The position numbers were made by a program, and so were the translations under genes. Below the pieces are notes generated by a model that was given only the letters and a program-made list of their open reading frames with translations, was not told the DNA's origin and searched no databases. Shown here in pieces: positions 33,924 to 45,117 of a DNA stretch of 64,000 nt. The first letter of the stretch is position 1; each line of letters opens with the position of its first letter. Origin of the DNA: Przewalskia tangutica (lineage: Eukaryota > Streptophyta > Magnoliopsida > Solanales > Solanaceae); assembly GCA_029844215.1 (NCBI GenBank), contig CM056721.1, positions 133,081,254 to 133,145,253 of the forward strand. Reading direction: 5' to 3'.

Positions 33924-34630
33924 ATTCTGTCTTGAGTGAAGCTGGATTCATGTGTCATGTCATTATAGGAAGGTGGATGAATTTCATATGATTTTACTGC
34001 CCTTAAACTTCTTGCATCTCATTTTGCTGCTCTTTTCTTCTTTTTGCATCTAATCTAATTTTAGGGAATTTGTTAGAATTGATCCTTGGAAGTAAGAAAA
34101 GGGAGTATATGGTTTTCTTGCTGTTTTAACAGATTTATCAGAATCATAGGTGATGAATAAATGAATAAACCATCCTTCTTTTGCCATTGATTGGTAGGTG
34201 AAAAATCACGTACCTATTTATTTTAGAAATTGTCGTTTTACTTTCAAGTATTTTGCTATATTTATGTACTTATAATTTTCATGCTTCTTTTGTTTAATTA
34301 TAATTTGCCTTTTGGCTGTTTCAGTGCTAATTCCCATCGTGAATTATGCGTTGGAGTTGAGGTGCAGACATGGCATTCCAGACAAGGGACTTTCTTGGAT
34401 AATCATGGATACATGTATCGAACAAATAAAACAAAACCTATCCCCCAAATAAAAATTATAAAAAAGGAAACAAAGTGTATATGGATTGTGTATATTACAG
34501 ATCAATTAAATGTATTGCAATTGTCAAGGATGATAATAATGAATAGGAGCAGGGATATGTTTTTGGCGGTTTATAGTCCTCTTCTATCATTTTTCTCCGT
34601 CTTTGTTTATTGTCGATAGATTTATGGCTT
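33924..34630. other. Intergenic sequence, nothing recognised
   Basis: An open frame of 129 codons at 34230-34619 has no family features (hydrophobic start, no domain, AT-rich) and I do not regard it as a gene. Confidence 0.35.
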
Positions 34631-34639
34631 CTGTTCTAA

Positions 34640-35640
34640 TAGCCAAACACTGCAATTCCCACCATGTGGTCAGGAACGATAAGAGAAGAACTTGGATAGT
34701 CATTCTGAATGGCTGGAACACCTGTAGGAAAGCCTCTCAGTGGATTATGCATAATGGTAGGCAAGCTAACTTCTGAATTGATAAATGGACCCCTAAGCAT
34801 AACACCATCAGGGGTTGATCTGGGGGGCTTTTAAATGTAGGAGAAGAATGCATTAAGGTTTCAAGCTTGTTGGTTTGCAATGGTACTGGAACTTTAATCT
34901 CAATCATCGAAACATCTGGTTAACTAGAAATCATAACAAGCTCAATGGCAAGCATCGCCATGTTTTGCTTAGAAATACTTACTCCAGTATTGTATTGCTA
35001 ATCCTAGCATAAGTAGCCGTAATAAAATCATTATCAAGCATCAAATGAAACCTCTTGACAGGGGTAATTATAAGCTTAATATTGATGGTTCTTCGTTGGG
35101 TAACCTGGACTAACACTAAAGGGCAGCCCGATGCACTAAGCTCCCGCTATGCGCGGGGTTCGGGAAAGGGCCGGACCAGAAGGGTCTATTGTATGTAGCC
35201 TTACCTTGCATTTCTGCAAGAGGTTGTTTCCACGGCTTAAACCCGTGACCTTCTAATCATGACAACAATTTTATCAGTTACTCCAAGACTTCCTTCTAAC
35301 CTGGACTAACACTATAGTTGAATTACTAGCTATCATACGAGGGATGAACGTTCCAATGAAAAATGGCCTAACACCCCTGGAAATTTTGTAGATGACTACG
35401 GAGTTAATTAGAATGATTACTAATGGATACTTAGAGATCTCTGTTATTGATTAACGCAAGTCCTCGATGCAAATGTTGGGGGATCCGATCACAAGGCACA
35501 ACAATTGGAAGCAAAAAAGGGTCGTTGATCTACTTGCCAAAGGAGCAAAGAAGAAACTTTTTGATAGAATCAAGATGTTGATAATTCCTCCAGTGTTTGG
35601 CAATTAAGCTGTATGGGCAGATTTTAGAAACTAATGTTAG
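34640..35640 (+). pseudogene. LINE ribonuclease H domain relic, split by a SINE
   Basis: Frames before the SINE contain WLTRNHNKLNGKHRHVLLRN and KLNIDGSSLGN (35073-35105), the usual start of the plant LINE ribonuclease H domain. After the SINE the frames continue IVELLAIIRGMNV, NGLTPLEIL, ITNGYLEIS, MQMLGDPITRHNWKQ, VVDLLAKGAKK and LIIPPVFGN, the ribonuclease H C-terminal half. Many stops and frame breaks are present. No reverse transcriptase is left. Confidence 0.7.
35119..35296 (-). mobile_element. TS-type SINE with 18-bp target-site duplication
   Basis: TAACCTGGACTAACACTA occurs at 35101-35118 and 35297-35314. The 178-bp insert, read on the minus strand, has the tRNA-derived B box GGTTTAAGCC, the block AACAACCTCTTGCAGAAATG, and ends near CCGGCCC...CGCGCATAGCGGGAGCTTAG. 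I recognise this as the Solanaceae TS SINE family. It lies inside the LINE ribonuclease H relic, so it is younger than that insertion. Confidence 0.85.
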
Positions 35641-36036
35641 TATATCACGAGCTATAGCTGAAAGTACGAAAAATTGTATTGCCTTAAAGTACATATCATA
35701 ATCATTCTCATTCTCATCTACATCATTAGAAATTATAATAACCAGAGGGGCTCACATAGCCGATTTCAACTTGTTTACAACTTTCAAGAACTTAAAATTT
35801 ATAAACTATTTTTTAAGCTTTGATATGATGTTTTCTCTATCAAATAAACTACAATACTTTCATTCCACTATTAATAATATGATTTTTGAATCAAATTAAC
35901 ATCTTAATGGAGTATTATAAAATATTAGAAGAAAATATCACCTCAAAACTGAAATTAGATTGGCAAAGTACATTTGAAATTTAAAAAAATCATAACATCA
36001 ATTACGCCTTAATCCCAAACTAGTTAGGATTGACTC

Positions 36037-36242
36037 TACAACAACAACAACACCCAGTGAAATCTCACAATGTGGGGTATGTGGATGGAGGGTAGAGTGT
36101 ACGCAGACCATACCCTAAACAAGATAGGGAGGTTGTTTCCGAAAGACCCTTGGCTCAAAAGAAAACATAAAAAAGGTCAGATAAGGACAAAAAATTCAAA
36201 ATAATATGAAAATAAAATTAACGAAAGCGACTAAGCCATTGA
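36037..36242 (-). mobile_element. Au-type SINE or RTE tail, with target duplication
   Basis: GATTGACTC at 36028-36036 and 36243-36251 flanks the insert. On the plus strand it starts with a run of ACAAC triplets, so on the minus strand it ends in a (TTG)n tail. Its core contains GGAGGGTAGAGTGTACGCAG and GGAGGTTGTTTCCGAAAGAC. The same core lies at 37750, 38500 and 55991. Confidence 0.75.
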
Positions 36243-36457
36243 GATTGACTCAATGAATACTCAATATCTCTTTTGCTCCATTTGAATCCATTTTATTCTA
36301 ACAAAAGTCAATCATTTGGGTTTCCCTAATAATGCTACAGGTTTTCATACTTTCTACTGACTTAAAAAATTTCTGAACATATTAAAAGACTCCTAACAAT
36401 ATTGAACATAAAGTAAGAGTATCAACATGACTAAGCTTAACTGTCAACTAAATAGTA

Positions 36458-36681
36458 CTCCCTCTTTTCAATTTGTTTGGCTTGATTCGGAGTATGAGGT
36501 TCAACTAACTAATGTTCGATGTGAATTAGGACATAGAATCTTCAATTTTTTTGAAATAAAATTTATATATTTAGACACTACATAAAGAGTATTATAAATC
36601 ACAATAGTTAACAGTTCAAAATATTTAGATAATACTTGAAAAAATTATGGTCAAAGAAAATATCTTTTGACTGCCAGAGAG
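36458..36681. mobile_element. Stowaway-like MITE
   Basis: A 224-bp AT-rich element starts CTCCCTCTTTTCAATTTG and ends GACTGCCAGAGAG, with TA on each side (36456-36457 and 36682-36683). The inverted ends CTCCCTC / CTCTCTGGC are short and imperfect. CTCCCTC ends with TA duplications characterise Tc1/mariner-derived Stowaway MITEs. Confidence 0.6.
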
Positions 36682-36683
36682 TA

Positions 36684-37740
36684 ACTAAGACACAGATTTT
36701 CAGGCTGCAATTCAGTGATTTAACCTTAGTAACGAAATATAGTAAAAGCATATTCATATTCTTGTAGTATATGAAAGTCTTGTCTCACAGTTATAGATTG
36801 CTATAGATTCACTAGATCAGTGGATTCATCCCTCATCGTTGATGATTTCAAATTTAACAGTTGACATATTGTTTCTTTCAAAATCCTGTTGCATTGCTTA
36901 ACTTTGTCATCAGAAAAGACTTCTGGTTTTGTATGACATTAGATCCTAAGCTTGTTCTCCATGTTTTTGGCAATAAATGATGCGGATTTTCAATAAGCTA
37001 GTGACATCTCACAGTTAACTGTGCCAGCCTTTTTCTTCATTCATCTATTGCGTGAAAATTTATTTTTAATCATTTTTTATAACAACAAGAGGAGAAAGAA
37101 GAAAGGGGAAGGGAATGTTATGTTACTGATGGGATTTGAAGCTCCACCCTCAACTGTGGAAGGAGGGAGCTTACCAAGTAAGCTGACCTGAAACCCCCTA
37201 TTGCTCAGAAAGTTGAATAGAGAAAGTAAGTTTGATTATTAATCCTTACAACTGAATATAGCAAAAAGAATAGAATCTTCCTTGAAATTTATGAAACTTA
37301 TAACAACCCTGCAGCCAACGCATCAAAAGGAGGAGGGGGGAGGGGAGAGGGACTTGACTCTAGAAGCAGTGACATCTTATCTCCGGTGGAAGTATATGTA
37401 ATTTGAAATGATGCAAAAACATGCGAAGACATCCTCTAGTTACTGGAAAAGATGTAGAAAGCAGATAAAGTGAGCGTTTAACTCTAAATAGCAGAATAAT
37501 CAAGCCATAGAAGCTTGAACATTATAAGGTTGTCCAACTTTTAAGGGTCGCTTGGTTCACGTACTAGTTATGAAGGGCTGATACGCTGTGAATAATAATA
37601 TAGAGATTGTTATATAAAATAAAAATAAAACATAAATTTGTTACTATATGTGGTATACTAGTACATGATTTGCCAATTAGATAGTTACATCTTTAAGGGA
37701 GATTTTGGCTTTGAATACTTTTATCCAAGTATGACTAATA
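36684..37740. other. Intergenic sequence, nothing recognised
   Basis: AT-rich sequence with a purine-rich patch (GGAGGAGGGGGGAGGGGAG near 37330). No coding frame or bounded repeat can be supported. Confidence 0.35.
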
Positions 37741-37744
37741 CACC

Positions 37745-38345
37745 TATTCTTCAACTACAAAAACGTACCCAGTATATCCCCAAAATGGAGTTTGGGGAGG
37801 GTAAGATGTACGCAAACCATCGTCCTATCTTTGTGACGAGAGGTCGTTTCCGATAGATCCTCGGCTCGAAAGAAAAGAGAGTGTTTGAAGCAAAGATAAC
37901 AAGTAAAAATATGACATCACAATAACAAGATACATGCAAACGAGACAACAAATACTAATACCCATAGAAGAAAAGCAACTAAGCGATTACTAGCTAGGTA
38001 CTACTAATAGGGAGAACCCTATGTTATCTACTAACCTTTTAGCCTAATTCTCGACATCCACACCTTTCGATCTAGGGTCATGTCCTCAGTGAGCTGAAGT
38101 TGCGCTATATCTTGTCTAATCATCTCCCCCAGTTCTCCTTTGGTCTACCTCTAGCCCTCCCAACTCTTATTATCGCCAACCTCTCACACCTCTTTACCGG
38201 TGCATCCACAAACCTCCTCTTCACATGTCCAAACCATCTCAGTCTCAATTCCCTCATCTTATCCGCCACGGACACCACTTCCACCTCCTTATCATATATC
38301 TCCTGGTATGCCCACACATCCATCTAAGTATTCTCATCTCCGCTA
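37745..38345 (-). mobile_element. 5'-truncated RTE-type LINE, copy 1
   Basis: The minus strand encodes DKMRELRLRWFGHVKRRFVD, APVKRCERLA and GRARGRPKENWGR (38323-38120), the conserved C-terminus of RTE-clade LINE ORF2 proteins. Reading on in the same sense one reaches the Au-SINE-like block (37765-37860) and an ACAAC-type end at about 37750. The copy is an endonuclease-less, RT-less tail. Confidence 0.78.
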
Positions 38346-38489
38346 CATCTATTCTTCATACATCTATTCTTCAATTTCAAAAAAACTAATACACCTATTA
38401 TTTTTTCACATTGTTTTTTCATTAAATTCTTTTACTCGCGATGCCTTCATCTTTTTTAAATCTCAAATCGAATCAATCCAAACAAATTT

Positions 38490-39110
38490 ATTAGATCAAC
38501 AACATACCCAGTGTAATCCCACACGGTGGGGTCTGGGGAGGGTAGAGAGTCGCAGACCTTACCCTTACCTTGGGAGGTAGGGATGTTTCCAAAAGACCCT
38601 CGGATCAAGAGAAAACATGACACAGAAGGTCAGATAAGGTTTGAATAAAGTAAAGTGAAGTAAAGCAAAACAAAGTAAAGTAAAGAGATCATGGCACAAC
38701 TGATAATACCAGGAATCAAAGGACAAGAAACTACACGAGTAATACGAAGCGTGACATGCCCAACTATCTACTAGCCTTCTACCCTAATCGGTGTTCTTCA
38801 TACCCCCTTATCTAAGGTCATGTCCTCGGTGAGCTAAAACCGCGTCATGTCCTATCTAATCACATCTCCCAATACTTCTTCGGCCTACCTCTACCCCTCA
38901 TGAAACCGCCAACCTCTCACACCTCTGCACTGGGGCATCCACGCCTTTCCTCTGCACATGCCCGAACCATCGCATCCTCGCTTCCCTCATCTTGTACTCC
39001 ACCGACGCTACCCCACCTTATCTCGAATATCTTCATTCCTAATCATGTCTCTCCTCGTGTGCCCACACATCCACCGCAACATCCTCATTTCCGCCACCCA
39101 AACAAATTTA
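38490..39110 (-). mobile_element. 5'-truncated RTE-type LINE, copy 2
   Basis: The layout matches the neighbouring copy. The minus strand gives YKMREARMRWFGHVQRKGVD and APVQRCERLAV (about 39000-38900). The Au-like block TGGGGTCTGGGGAGGGTAG (38528-38546) with GGGATGTTTCCAAAAGACCC follows, and CAACAACATA ends it at 38500. It diverges enough from copy 1 to suggest separate insertions rather than a recent duplication. Confidence 0.75.
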
Positions 39111-39607
39111 TTAGATCAAATACATTTATTTATCAATTAACTAAAATATGAACTTTCAATCTTGAGAACTCATCAATAATTTTACGTAGTATTAACCATT
39201 GGACTATATGAATATCATTTTCAGTTAATTACGATGGACATTGCATATAGAATACTAGGCGACGAGAAATTTCAATATTTTTTATGATGTTCTAGAAATG
39301 AGTCTTCTGGAAAGATTCATAAAACCATGAACTAGTCATATCATATCCACATGATAACATCGACCAAATAAAAGAGCACTTTGATCAAAATCTTTTTTGT
39401 TTGAGCCACTTCCAGACACATATACCGAAGATCTCACCAATCCTAGACAAGTACTGCACATTACTTACTCTTTTTTGTTTTGACAACCAGAAAACCCCAA
39501 GGGCTAGCTGGCGCATATTCAAAACTCGTTGGATAATGGGGTCGTTCCTTTATCCTTTTCAACCTAATATCAGACTCTTGTCGTCAGCAGGGTTCAAACT
39601 CGTGACG
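39111..39607. other. Sequence between the LINE tail and the SIRE-type LTR
   Basis: No gene is seen. GGGTTCAAACTCGTGACG at 39588-39605 resembles a tRNA-like B-box context as found in SINEs, directly before the LTR homology begins, but no complete SINE could be delimited. Confidence 0.3.
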
Positions 39608-40412
39608 TGTGCCTATTCCTATTCTTCCGGCCTAAGCAGGAAAAGTTACTGCGAGTAAAAAATGACCCAGGCAAGCTCACAAGTCTGTTGTGTTTAAAAC
39701 GTGGTGAAAGACCAAGTCAAAGCGTGAAGAGAAAGCAGCGTAGACCAAGTCCAGACCGGTGAGGATTCTTAGGAGGAAGACTCAGTCCAAGCTGCTGCCA
39801 TCTTTTGCTCAACCTCCGCAACCATCAGTGAGGATTTCAAGGGAAGCTCAACACTATAAATAGAGGAGAGCTTCACAAGTATCGATATCCAGATTTACAA
39901 CGACAACAAGTCAAGAGAGCTCTCGGATCTTACAACAGAAAACTGGATCAACCATTAGCCTAAAGTTGTTTTAACATCATCTTGTCCCACATTACAATCG
40001 CTATCTCTATTCTAGATTAAGCTCATTGTTCAGGCGAGTGTAATAAAGATGTATTTTATCTTTTAAGAATTTGTAACTTTAGGCGAAGTCATCTGCGACT
40101 TCTTTTGTTTGTAATTTCTTTTAAGTATTTTATGCGTCATCTTGTAAAAGAAATTCTTTTGTAATTGTATATAATTTATACAATTCTTTTGGTCACCGAC
40201 CATCAAAGAATATTAATATATACCCTTAAAAATATAAATCTTGTGTTCATTTTACTTTTCCGCTGCATTTACTCTAACAAGTTTTATCTCAATGTTGCCT
40301 TGAATGTTGATCCAACATTGAAGACAACATCCAGACACTGTTTTTAGTTTACCGAGCTGTTCATTTATTTTCTTACTCAAAAAGTTACTAATCCGTAGCC
40401 CGGGACCTAATA
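39608..40412 (+). repeat. 5' LTR of the SIRE-type element
   Basis: It is near-identical to 45846-46061 plus 49705-50220 and to 51040-51839. It contains ACTATAAATAGAGGAG (about 39855), a clear TATA region for transcription. It ends GGGACCTAATA, where the last copy has GGGACCTAACA, two bases before the primer site. The left limit is uncertain because homology begins at CCTATTCTTCCGG. Confidence 0.8.
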
Positions 40413-40469
40413 AGTGGTATCAGAGCGAACACTTGATACAATAAGTGTTTGATTCTGAATATTACGGCT

Positions 40470-42121
40470 ATGGACTCAGCAAGTTAAAACGTTGGTCGTC
40501 TTCCAATTCTAGATGGAACCAACTACGCCTATTGGAAGATACGTCTTCGTTCTCATATCAAATCAATTGATGTAAGAGCATGGAGATCTGTCTCTGAGGG
40601 ATATGTGGTTCCCAAATATCCACCAGACGAGGATGGTGATGTTCTTACAAAGCCAGAGTCTGAATGGACCCATGAAGAAATCAACAGTGCAAGCTATAAT
40701 GAGAAGGCCCTAAATGCTATTTTCGGATGGGTGGATATGTATATGTTTAAACTCATCCAAAATTGTACAACGGCCAAGAATGCTTGGGATACTTTGAAAA
40801 CTCATTGTGAAGGTACATCAAGTGTCCGACGTACTAAGCTTCGCCTGATCTTGAGCCAATACGAACACTTAAGGATCGAAGAGTCTGAGGATATAAAATC
40901 CTATTTTGAGAAGTTAATTGACATTGCTAATCAATGTCAAGTGCTTGGGCCTCCCCTGACCAACACATAATTTGTGGATAAAGCTCTCAGATCTCTTCTC
41001 GAAAGATTCAACACGAAAATTTGTGCAATTGAAGAGGCCCATAGTCTTGCCAATATGAATCTTCATGCCTTAATGAGCATCTTTCAAACCATGAACATGA
41101 AGAGCCAACGAGATCTGTATCAAGACAAGCCATTGGCACTCCAAGGTTAAACCTCGAGATCTGAAGAAGTCGAGGAAGAAAACCTGGAGGAAGTAGGGGA
41201 TGGTGCTAATGTTGTCTTGCTCACTCGTCGATTCAATTCAATGATGAGGAAGATCAACAATGACCGCAACAAAGCAAAATACAAACAACATCAAAACCCA
41301 CTCTTCAACAAGCAGTCAAATAGACCACCCTTTGAAAACCGAAATAACAATTCACTGAGGAAATCCAACTCGGACAATACCAATTTCAATCCTAAACAAC
41401 TCGAAGGTGTGCAATGTCATGCGTGCTCGGGTTGGGGACACTATGCAAATGAGTGTGCCAACATCCTTAGGAAAATCGGTAAAGCCATGTGGGTTACTCT
41501 CAGCGACGATGAGGAAGATGAGGAGGAAGAAAGTCAAGAAGAAGAACCACAAGCTATGCTAGCAGCGATGTTCGAACACTCACTATCCGACTATGAAGAT
41601 GTTGTCGACAATGTTGTCTCAACATCAAATGTTTCAGACAATGTTGCCTCAACATCGGGGAGTACATCGGACGCTGAAAGAACTACTTCATCAGAAAGGT
41701 ATGTTTTCTTTGACTATTCTGATGTAAACTGTTTTAGTGGGTTTATTTCTTCACCTGAGGCTGTGACTCCAAAGAGGAAGTGATAAAAGAATTACAAGAC
41801 CTTTGTAAAGCTCTAATCACTGAATCGGAACAACTAGACTCAAAGACACAATCACTGGCTCTTGAAAATAAAAGTCTAAAAGGCACAATCAACCGCCTAG
41901 AGGTAATGCTTACCAAGAAAGATCTTGAACTTGGTAAAATTCGTGCAAGACTGTATACAGCTGAGACCACCTTCCAAAGGCTCAACATGGGGAAATCCAA
42001 ACTGGATGAAATCCTGAATCTCAATAATACTTCCAGAGCAGATATTGGGTATAGATCACATAGTAAACCCAATACTTCTAGGATCCATAGAAAAACTAAG
42101 GGGATAAAATTCATCAAATGA
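40470..42121 (+). pseudogene. SIRE-type gag, with stop codons
   Basis: ATG 40470 opens a frame that stops after five codons and resumes through RLPILDGTNYAYWKIRLRSH and KALNAIFGWVDMYMFKLIQN, then stops at 40968. Later pieces are a CCHC knuckle CHACSGWGHYANEC (about 41417), a very acidic segment (EEDEEEES...), and in another frame a Leu/Lys/Glu-rich coiled-coil (41780-42121, KELQDLCKALITESEQLDSK on). Gag would form the particle shell; here at least four frame interruptions inactivate it. Confidence 0.8.
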
Positions 42122-42148
42122 AATACCAATAATGACTCTCATAACTCT

Positions 42149-43330
42149 ATGATTGGATCAAAGTTCGTGTGCAGTTTCTGTAAAAAGACAGGACACCTAA
42201 CGCCCTACTGCTACAAACTTCAAAATTCTGCTCTCAGATCCATGCATCAAGTGTTGCCAGAAATGTTGCCCAACATCACTGACAACATTCGAAGCAAAAA
42301 GTCTGGAAATAAAAGGAAGTATAGTTCTGAAAAGGTATGGATACCGAAACTGAATCTGAAATGTAATGTGTGTATAACTGCCTTAAGAACTAACATTACA
42401 GGATCATGGTATCTCGATAGTGGATGCTCACGTCACATGACAGGTACCAAGAGTTTATTGAAGGATTTTGGAACATTCAATGGAGGATACGTGACCTTTG
42501 GAGGAAGAAGTAAGAGTAAGAATATCGGGAAAAGAACTCTCAATGTTCCGAATGTACCCACCTTGAAAGATGTTCTTCTCGTGGAAGGCCTAGTTGCTAA
42601 TCTCCTAAGCATAAGCCAACTATGTGACAATGACCTCGAAGTGAAGTTCAACAAGCTTGGATGCAAAGTTACAGACTCTGCGAACAAATATGTCATGTCA
42701 GGAACAAGGACTGAAGATAATTGCTACTTAGTAAGTGGACTAGAGGTATGCAATTCAGCGAAGATAAGTGACTTGGCACTTTGGCATCAAAAGTTGGGAC
42801 ATGTCAACTACGGCACCTTGAAAAAGCTGACATCGTTCAAAGCTATAGAAGGCATCCCCAAACTGGAACCAAATGAGAAAACCCTGTGCGAAGATTGTTT
42901 AAAAGGGAAGCAGACTCGAGTCTCTCACAATGTTTCCCACCATGATGGCCAACATTCAGGTACGTCTCATTGTTTTCAATTGTTACATATGGATCTTATG
43001 GGTCCAATTGAAGTAGACATTCTAGGTGGGATGAGATACTCGTATTTAATAGTTGATGATTTTTCCAGGTTTACATGGATATATTTCTTAAAGGAAAAAT
43101 CACAAGCATTTGACATGTTTAAAGCACTTCACTCTAGAATAAGGAACTTGTTTTGTTCTTCAATTTTCAGAATTCGTTCTGACCATGGAAATGAATTTGA
43201 AAACCAAACCTTTGCAAAGTTTTGTTAAAAGAAAGACATATTTCATGAGTTTTCGGCACCTAAAACACCTCAACAAAATGGGGTTGTCAAAAGGAAGAAC
43301 AGAACGTACAAGAAATGGCTAGAGTCATGT
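42149..43330 (+). pseudogene. SIRE-type protease and integrase, truncated
   Basis: The 359-codon frame 42149-43228 begins with a second knuckle (CSFCKKTGHLTPYC), then the protease motif WYLDSGCSRHMTG, the GAG-pre-integrase zinc site WHQKLGHVNYG...CEDCLKGK, and integrase core motifs HMDLMGP and RSDHGNEFE. A stop at 43226 follows. Beyond it PQQNGVVKRKNRT has Lys where the catalytic Glu of the DDE triad is expected. The integrase C-terminus and nearly all of reverse transcriptase are deleted at about 43330-43355. Confidence 0.88.
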
Positions 43331-43354
43331 TAAGCTCTAAGAATTTGTCAAAAA

Positions 43355-44290
43355 GATTTTGTTTGGATCAACTTCAGAGTCATTCTTGAAGTCTTTTGTC
43401 GAAGAAGTGTCCACAACATTCGAAATGAGCATGATTGGAGAACTAACATTTTTCTTAGGCTTGCAGATTAAGCAAAATGAGAAGGGAGTTTTTGTATCCC
43501 AAAGAAAATATGCCAAGAATCTTGTCAGAAAATTTGGTCTGGAAAATGCAAAACATATGAAGACACCAATGGTTTCTACACAACAGGTATGTAAGGACGA
43601 TGTTGGACAAAATGTTGACCCAACATTGTACCGATCCATGATAGGTAGCCTTTTGTACCTTACTGCCAATCGACCAGATATTATGTTTAGTGTGTGTGTG
43701 CACACGGTTCCAAGCCTGTCCCAAGGAATCTCATCTTAATGCCGTGAAACGTATCATACGATATATTGCCGGCACAAGTGACTTGGGTATATGGTATTCT
43801 AGAGACACTAATCCTAACCTAATAGGGTATAGTGATTCGGACTGGGTCGGTGATGTAGACGATAAGAAGAGTACTAGTGGTGGGTGTTTCTATCTTGGCA
43901 ATAACCTAGTCTCATGGTATAGCCGTAAATAAAATTGTATGTCACTTTCGACTGCCGAATCCGAATATGTGGCAGCCGGAAGTTGTTGTGCTCAATTGGT
44001 TTGGTTACGGCATATGCTCGATGACTATGGATTTTTTAACAACTTCTTGATTTTATAATGTGATAACCTGAGTGCAATAAACATTTCCAAAAATCCTGTA
44101 CAACACTCACGGACAAAGCATATAGACATAAGGAATCATTTTTTGAGAGACCTAGTGGAAAAACAGCTAGTTCAGATCGAACATGTGGAATTGTTGATAC
44201 TTTACATCAACTAGCTGATATTTTTACCAAACCTTTAGATCATGAGAGATTTTCGAACTTGACGAAATCTCTTGGTCTCTGCTTCCTCTG
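43355..44290 (+). pseudogene. SIRE-type reverse transcriptase end and ribonuclease H
   Basis: FVEEVSTTFEMSMIGELTFF, GLQIKQNEKGVFVSQRKYAK, YRSMIGSLLYLTANRPDIMF, a frame change at about 43710, then HLNAVKRIIRYIAGTSDLGI, YSDSDWVGDVDDKKSTSGGC, a stop, AESEYVAAGSC, and CDNLSAINISKNPVQHSRTK. This is the connection and ribonuclease H end of Copia Pol. It joins directly to the integrase relic, so the catalytic YVDD region of reverse transcriptase is missing. Confidence 0.85.
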
Positions 44291-45036
44291 AAAGATAAGC
44301 AGAATAGGCAAATGTTGACCCGAATTTTGCCCCAACATTCTGAATAACATTTGCTGAATAATCCAAATACTGGATACAAGTTGGGTTTATGCTGAACAAT
44401 ATCTCAAAATGATCAGGCATGATTCTTCAAAGGATAAGTTCTTTAAGAGTGATAATGTTCCCTGCGATGAGATGCATAAAATCATTGTGTGTTTTATAAA
44501 AAAAGAGTATCAACAAAAGGCAAAGTCTTTAAACAAGATTTGGTTGTTTTGTTATTAATCAGGATCAAAGCTTCTATGCTGGTATCGTTCCTATTCTATA
44601 GGAGTACCACGTGCTGTAAAAATAAAATAGGTGAAAACACCTCAAGAAAATTGTGTATGTTCAACTAAGTTGGTTATGGACAATGGTGAAATGTTACATT
44701 AGTTCAGCGATCATTCTCATAGGGAACATACGCAAAAAGTTTTTTTTTTTGCCAAATCAGTAAATCCTAAAAATCAGATGTTGCCTGTTCAGTTTGAAAT
44801 GTTTCCAACATTTATCGCAACATTGAAGTCTAGTACTTTAATTAGTATTTATGCCTATCTTAATAAATGGTTTGTGTATTTTTTTAGTCTCGATCTAAAT
44901 TGAAAAGTCCAAAAAATATGGAAAGCGTTTTTTTTTAAAATTTTGAATGATGTTTTGTGCTATGAAAATTCATTTGTTTTAGGTATGTAAAGAGTCCTTA
45001 TTCTTCTACACAAACTAAATTTAAGGAAAATGAGTT
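44291..45036 (+). other. Non-coding region between pol and the extra reading frame
   Basis: About 750 bases with no coding frame. Three clusters of ATGTTG/CAACATT inverted repeats occur (44310-44352, 44778-44825). I looked for a purine tract marking an LTR edge; the only candidate is AAGGAAAATGAG just before TGTATGATC at 45036. Confidence 0.5.
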
Positions 45037-45117
45037 GTATGATCTTTTTTATATTGCCATAAATAAGCCCCCATTTTGTATCTCTGAATAGTCAAATCAA
45101 CGTCACTTATACACTGT

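Noticed and set aside
34230..34619. 129-codon open frame after the makorin gene
   Set aside because: No recognisable domain, no splice context, AT-driven composition; probably chance.
35119..35296. tRNA gene suggested by A and B boxes
   Set aside because: The boxes belong to a SINE with an 18-bp target duplication; no cloverleaf with a proper acceptor stem is evident.
38100..38580. Ser/Pro/Thr-rich plus-strand frames
   Set aside because: They are the complement of the RTE LINE ORF2 tail encoded on the minus strand.
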